This document shows positions 63,695 through 64,000 of a stretch of DNA of 64,000 nt, piece by piece; within the stretch, counting starts at the first letter, position 1; every line of letters starts with the position of its first letter. The translations under genes and the position numbers were made by a program. The notes beneath the pieces are model-generated. The model saw only the letters and a list, made by a program, of their open reading frames with translations, was not told where the DNA came from and did not search any database. The stretch lies in NCBI RefSeq assembly GCF_030347395.1, contig NZ_CP128170.1, positions 2,170,001-2,234,000 on the forward strand, read 5' to 3'. The stretch is from Microbacterium sp. ET2 (GTDB lineage Bacteria; Actinomycetota; Actinomycetes; Actinomycetales; Microbacteriaceae).

Positions 63695-64000
63695 ATGTCC
63701 GACACCCGCACCGTCGCCATCGTGGGCAGCGGCCCGATCGGCAGCGCCTATGCGCGCACCATCCTCGAAGGCTCGCCCGACACCCGCGTCATCATGTTCG
63801 AGGCGGGACCGACGCTCACCGACCCCCCGGGTCAGAGCGTCCGCAACATCGCCGATCCCGACGCCAAGGCCCGCGCACGCGAGATGTCGCAGGGCCCGCA
63901 GGCCGGCGACTACCGCTCGGAGCTCGGGATTCCCGAGTCGGTCGTCGTGGAGGGGATGTTCACCGCCCGTCAGGGCACGCACCTGCTGGACTTCGGGGGC
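63695..64000 (+). CDS. Second CarA-like C-glycoside 3-oxidase (3' truncated by window)
   Basis: The first 102 codons of a GMC-type flavoprotein: VAIVGSGPIGSAYARTILEG, FEAGPTLTDPPGQSV, NIADPDAKARAREMSQGP. It is clearly paralogous to 39371-40879 along this stretch. RBS CCAGGAG precedes the ATG. It continues beyond the window; the beta/alpha partners may lie outside or be those described here. Confidence 0.85.
   Translation, partial: MSDTRTVAIVGSGPIGSAYARTILEGSPDTRVIMFEAGPTLTDPPGQSVRNIADPDAKARAREMSQGPQAGDYRSELGIPESVVVEGMFTARQGTHLLDFGG

Noticed and set aside
1..64000. CRISPR arrays, tRNA or rRNA genes, insertion sequences, prophage genes
   Set aside because: No regularly spaced repeats, no cloverleaf-like or rRNA-like stretches, and no transposase or integrase motifs were seen on reading through.

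Overview
The window is high-GC DNA with dense, ATGA-overlapping operons, frequent GTG starts and no gene-free gap longer than about 275 bp. It fits an actinobacterium of the Microbacteriaceae, most likely Microbacterium; the genus is inferred from gene content, not proven. Nearly every gene concerns uptake and breakdown of plant aromatics and their glycosides.

Layout. (1) 1-1429: end of an SsuB/TauB-type ABC ATPase gene and a PaaX-type regulator. (2) 1556-11273: a minus-strand operon SDR - amidohydrolase - acyl-CoA dehydrogenase - MaoC hydratase - acyl-CoA ligase, matching the CouN-O-M-L set for CoA-dependent shortening of hydroxycinnamates; beside it are a DAO-type oxidase, a MarR regulator and two CynX-type MFS carriers. 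(3) 11319-23607: 4-hydroxybenzoate hydroxylase (pobA) and the complete beta-ketoadipate pathway (pcaHGBDC, thioesterase, pcaIJF) with three IclR regulators. (4) 23791-55657: a C-glycoside catabolic island. It holds five different beta/alpha C-glycoside deglycosidase systems (DUF6379 beta plus xylose-isomerase-like TIM-barrel alpha), two of them single-chain fusions. It also holds a CarA-like GMC 3-oxidase, GH35-, GH43- and GH106-like glycosidases, an esterase, a sugar ABC importer without its ATPase, three Gfo/Idh/MocA oxidoreductases, a ThuA-like protein, two further TIM-barrel isomerases, and LysR and ROK regulators. dinB and a phosphatase gene sit inside it. (5) 55774-62038: a ring-cleavage operon (VOC extradiol dioxygenase, two FAH-family hydrolases, cyclase-family hydrolase, FAD monooxygenase, ACMSD-like amidohydrolase). 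(6) 62066-64000: a DHA2-type MFS carrier and the start of a second CarA-like gene.

Inferred logic: O-linked sugars are trimmed by the glycosidases; CarA-like enzymes oxidise the C-linked sugar at C3; the beta/alpha enzymes cleave the C-C bond; 3-keto sugars pass to the Gfo/Idh, ThuA and TIM-barrel enzymes; aromatic parts go through the Cou-like set, PobA and Pca, or through the extradiol operon.

Two cross-cutting signals stand out. Nine genes are frameshifted, and eight of the breaks (probably all nine) lie on a GAGCTC hexamer carrying a one-base error, which looks like a systematic sequencing artefact at a modified motif. Separately, a 23-bp imperfect inverted repeat (CTTAnGT-N9-ACnTnAG with a CGAAA core) lies in at least six promoters of regions 4-6 and probably marks one regulon.
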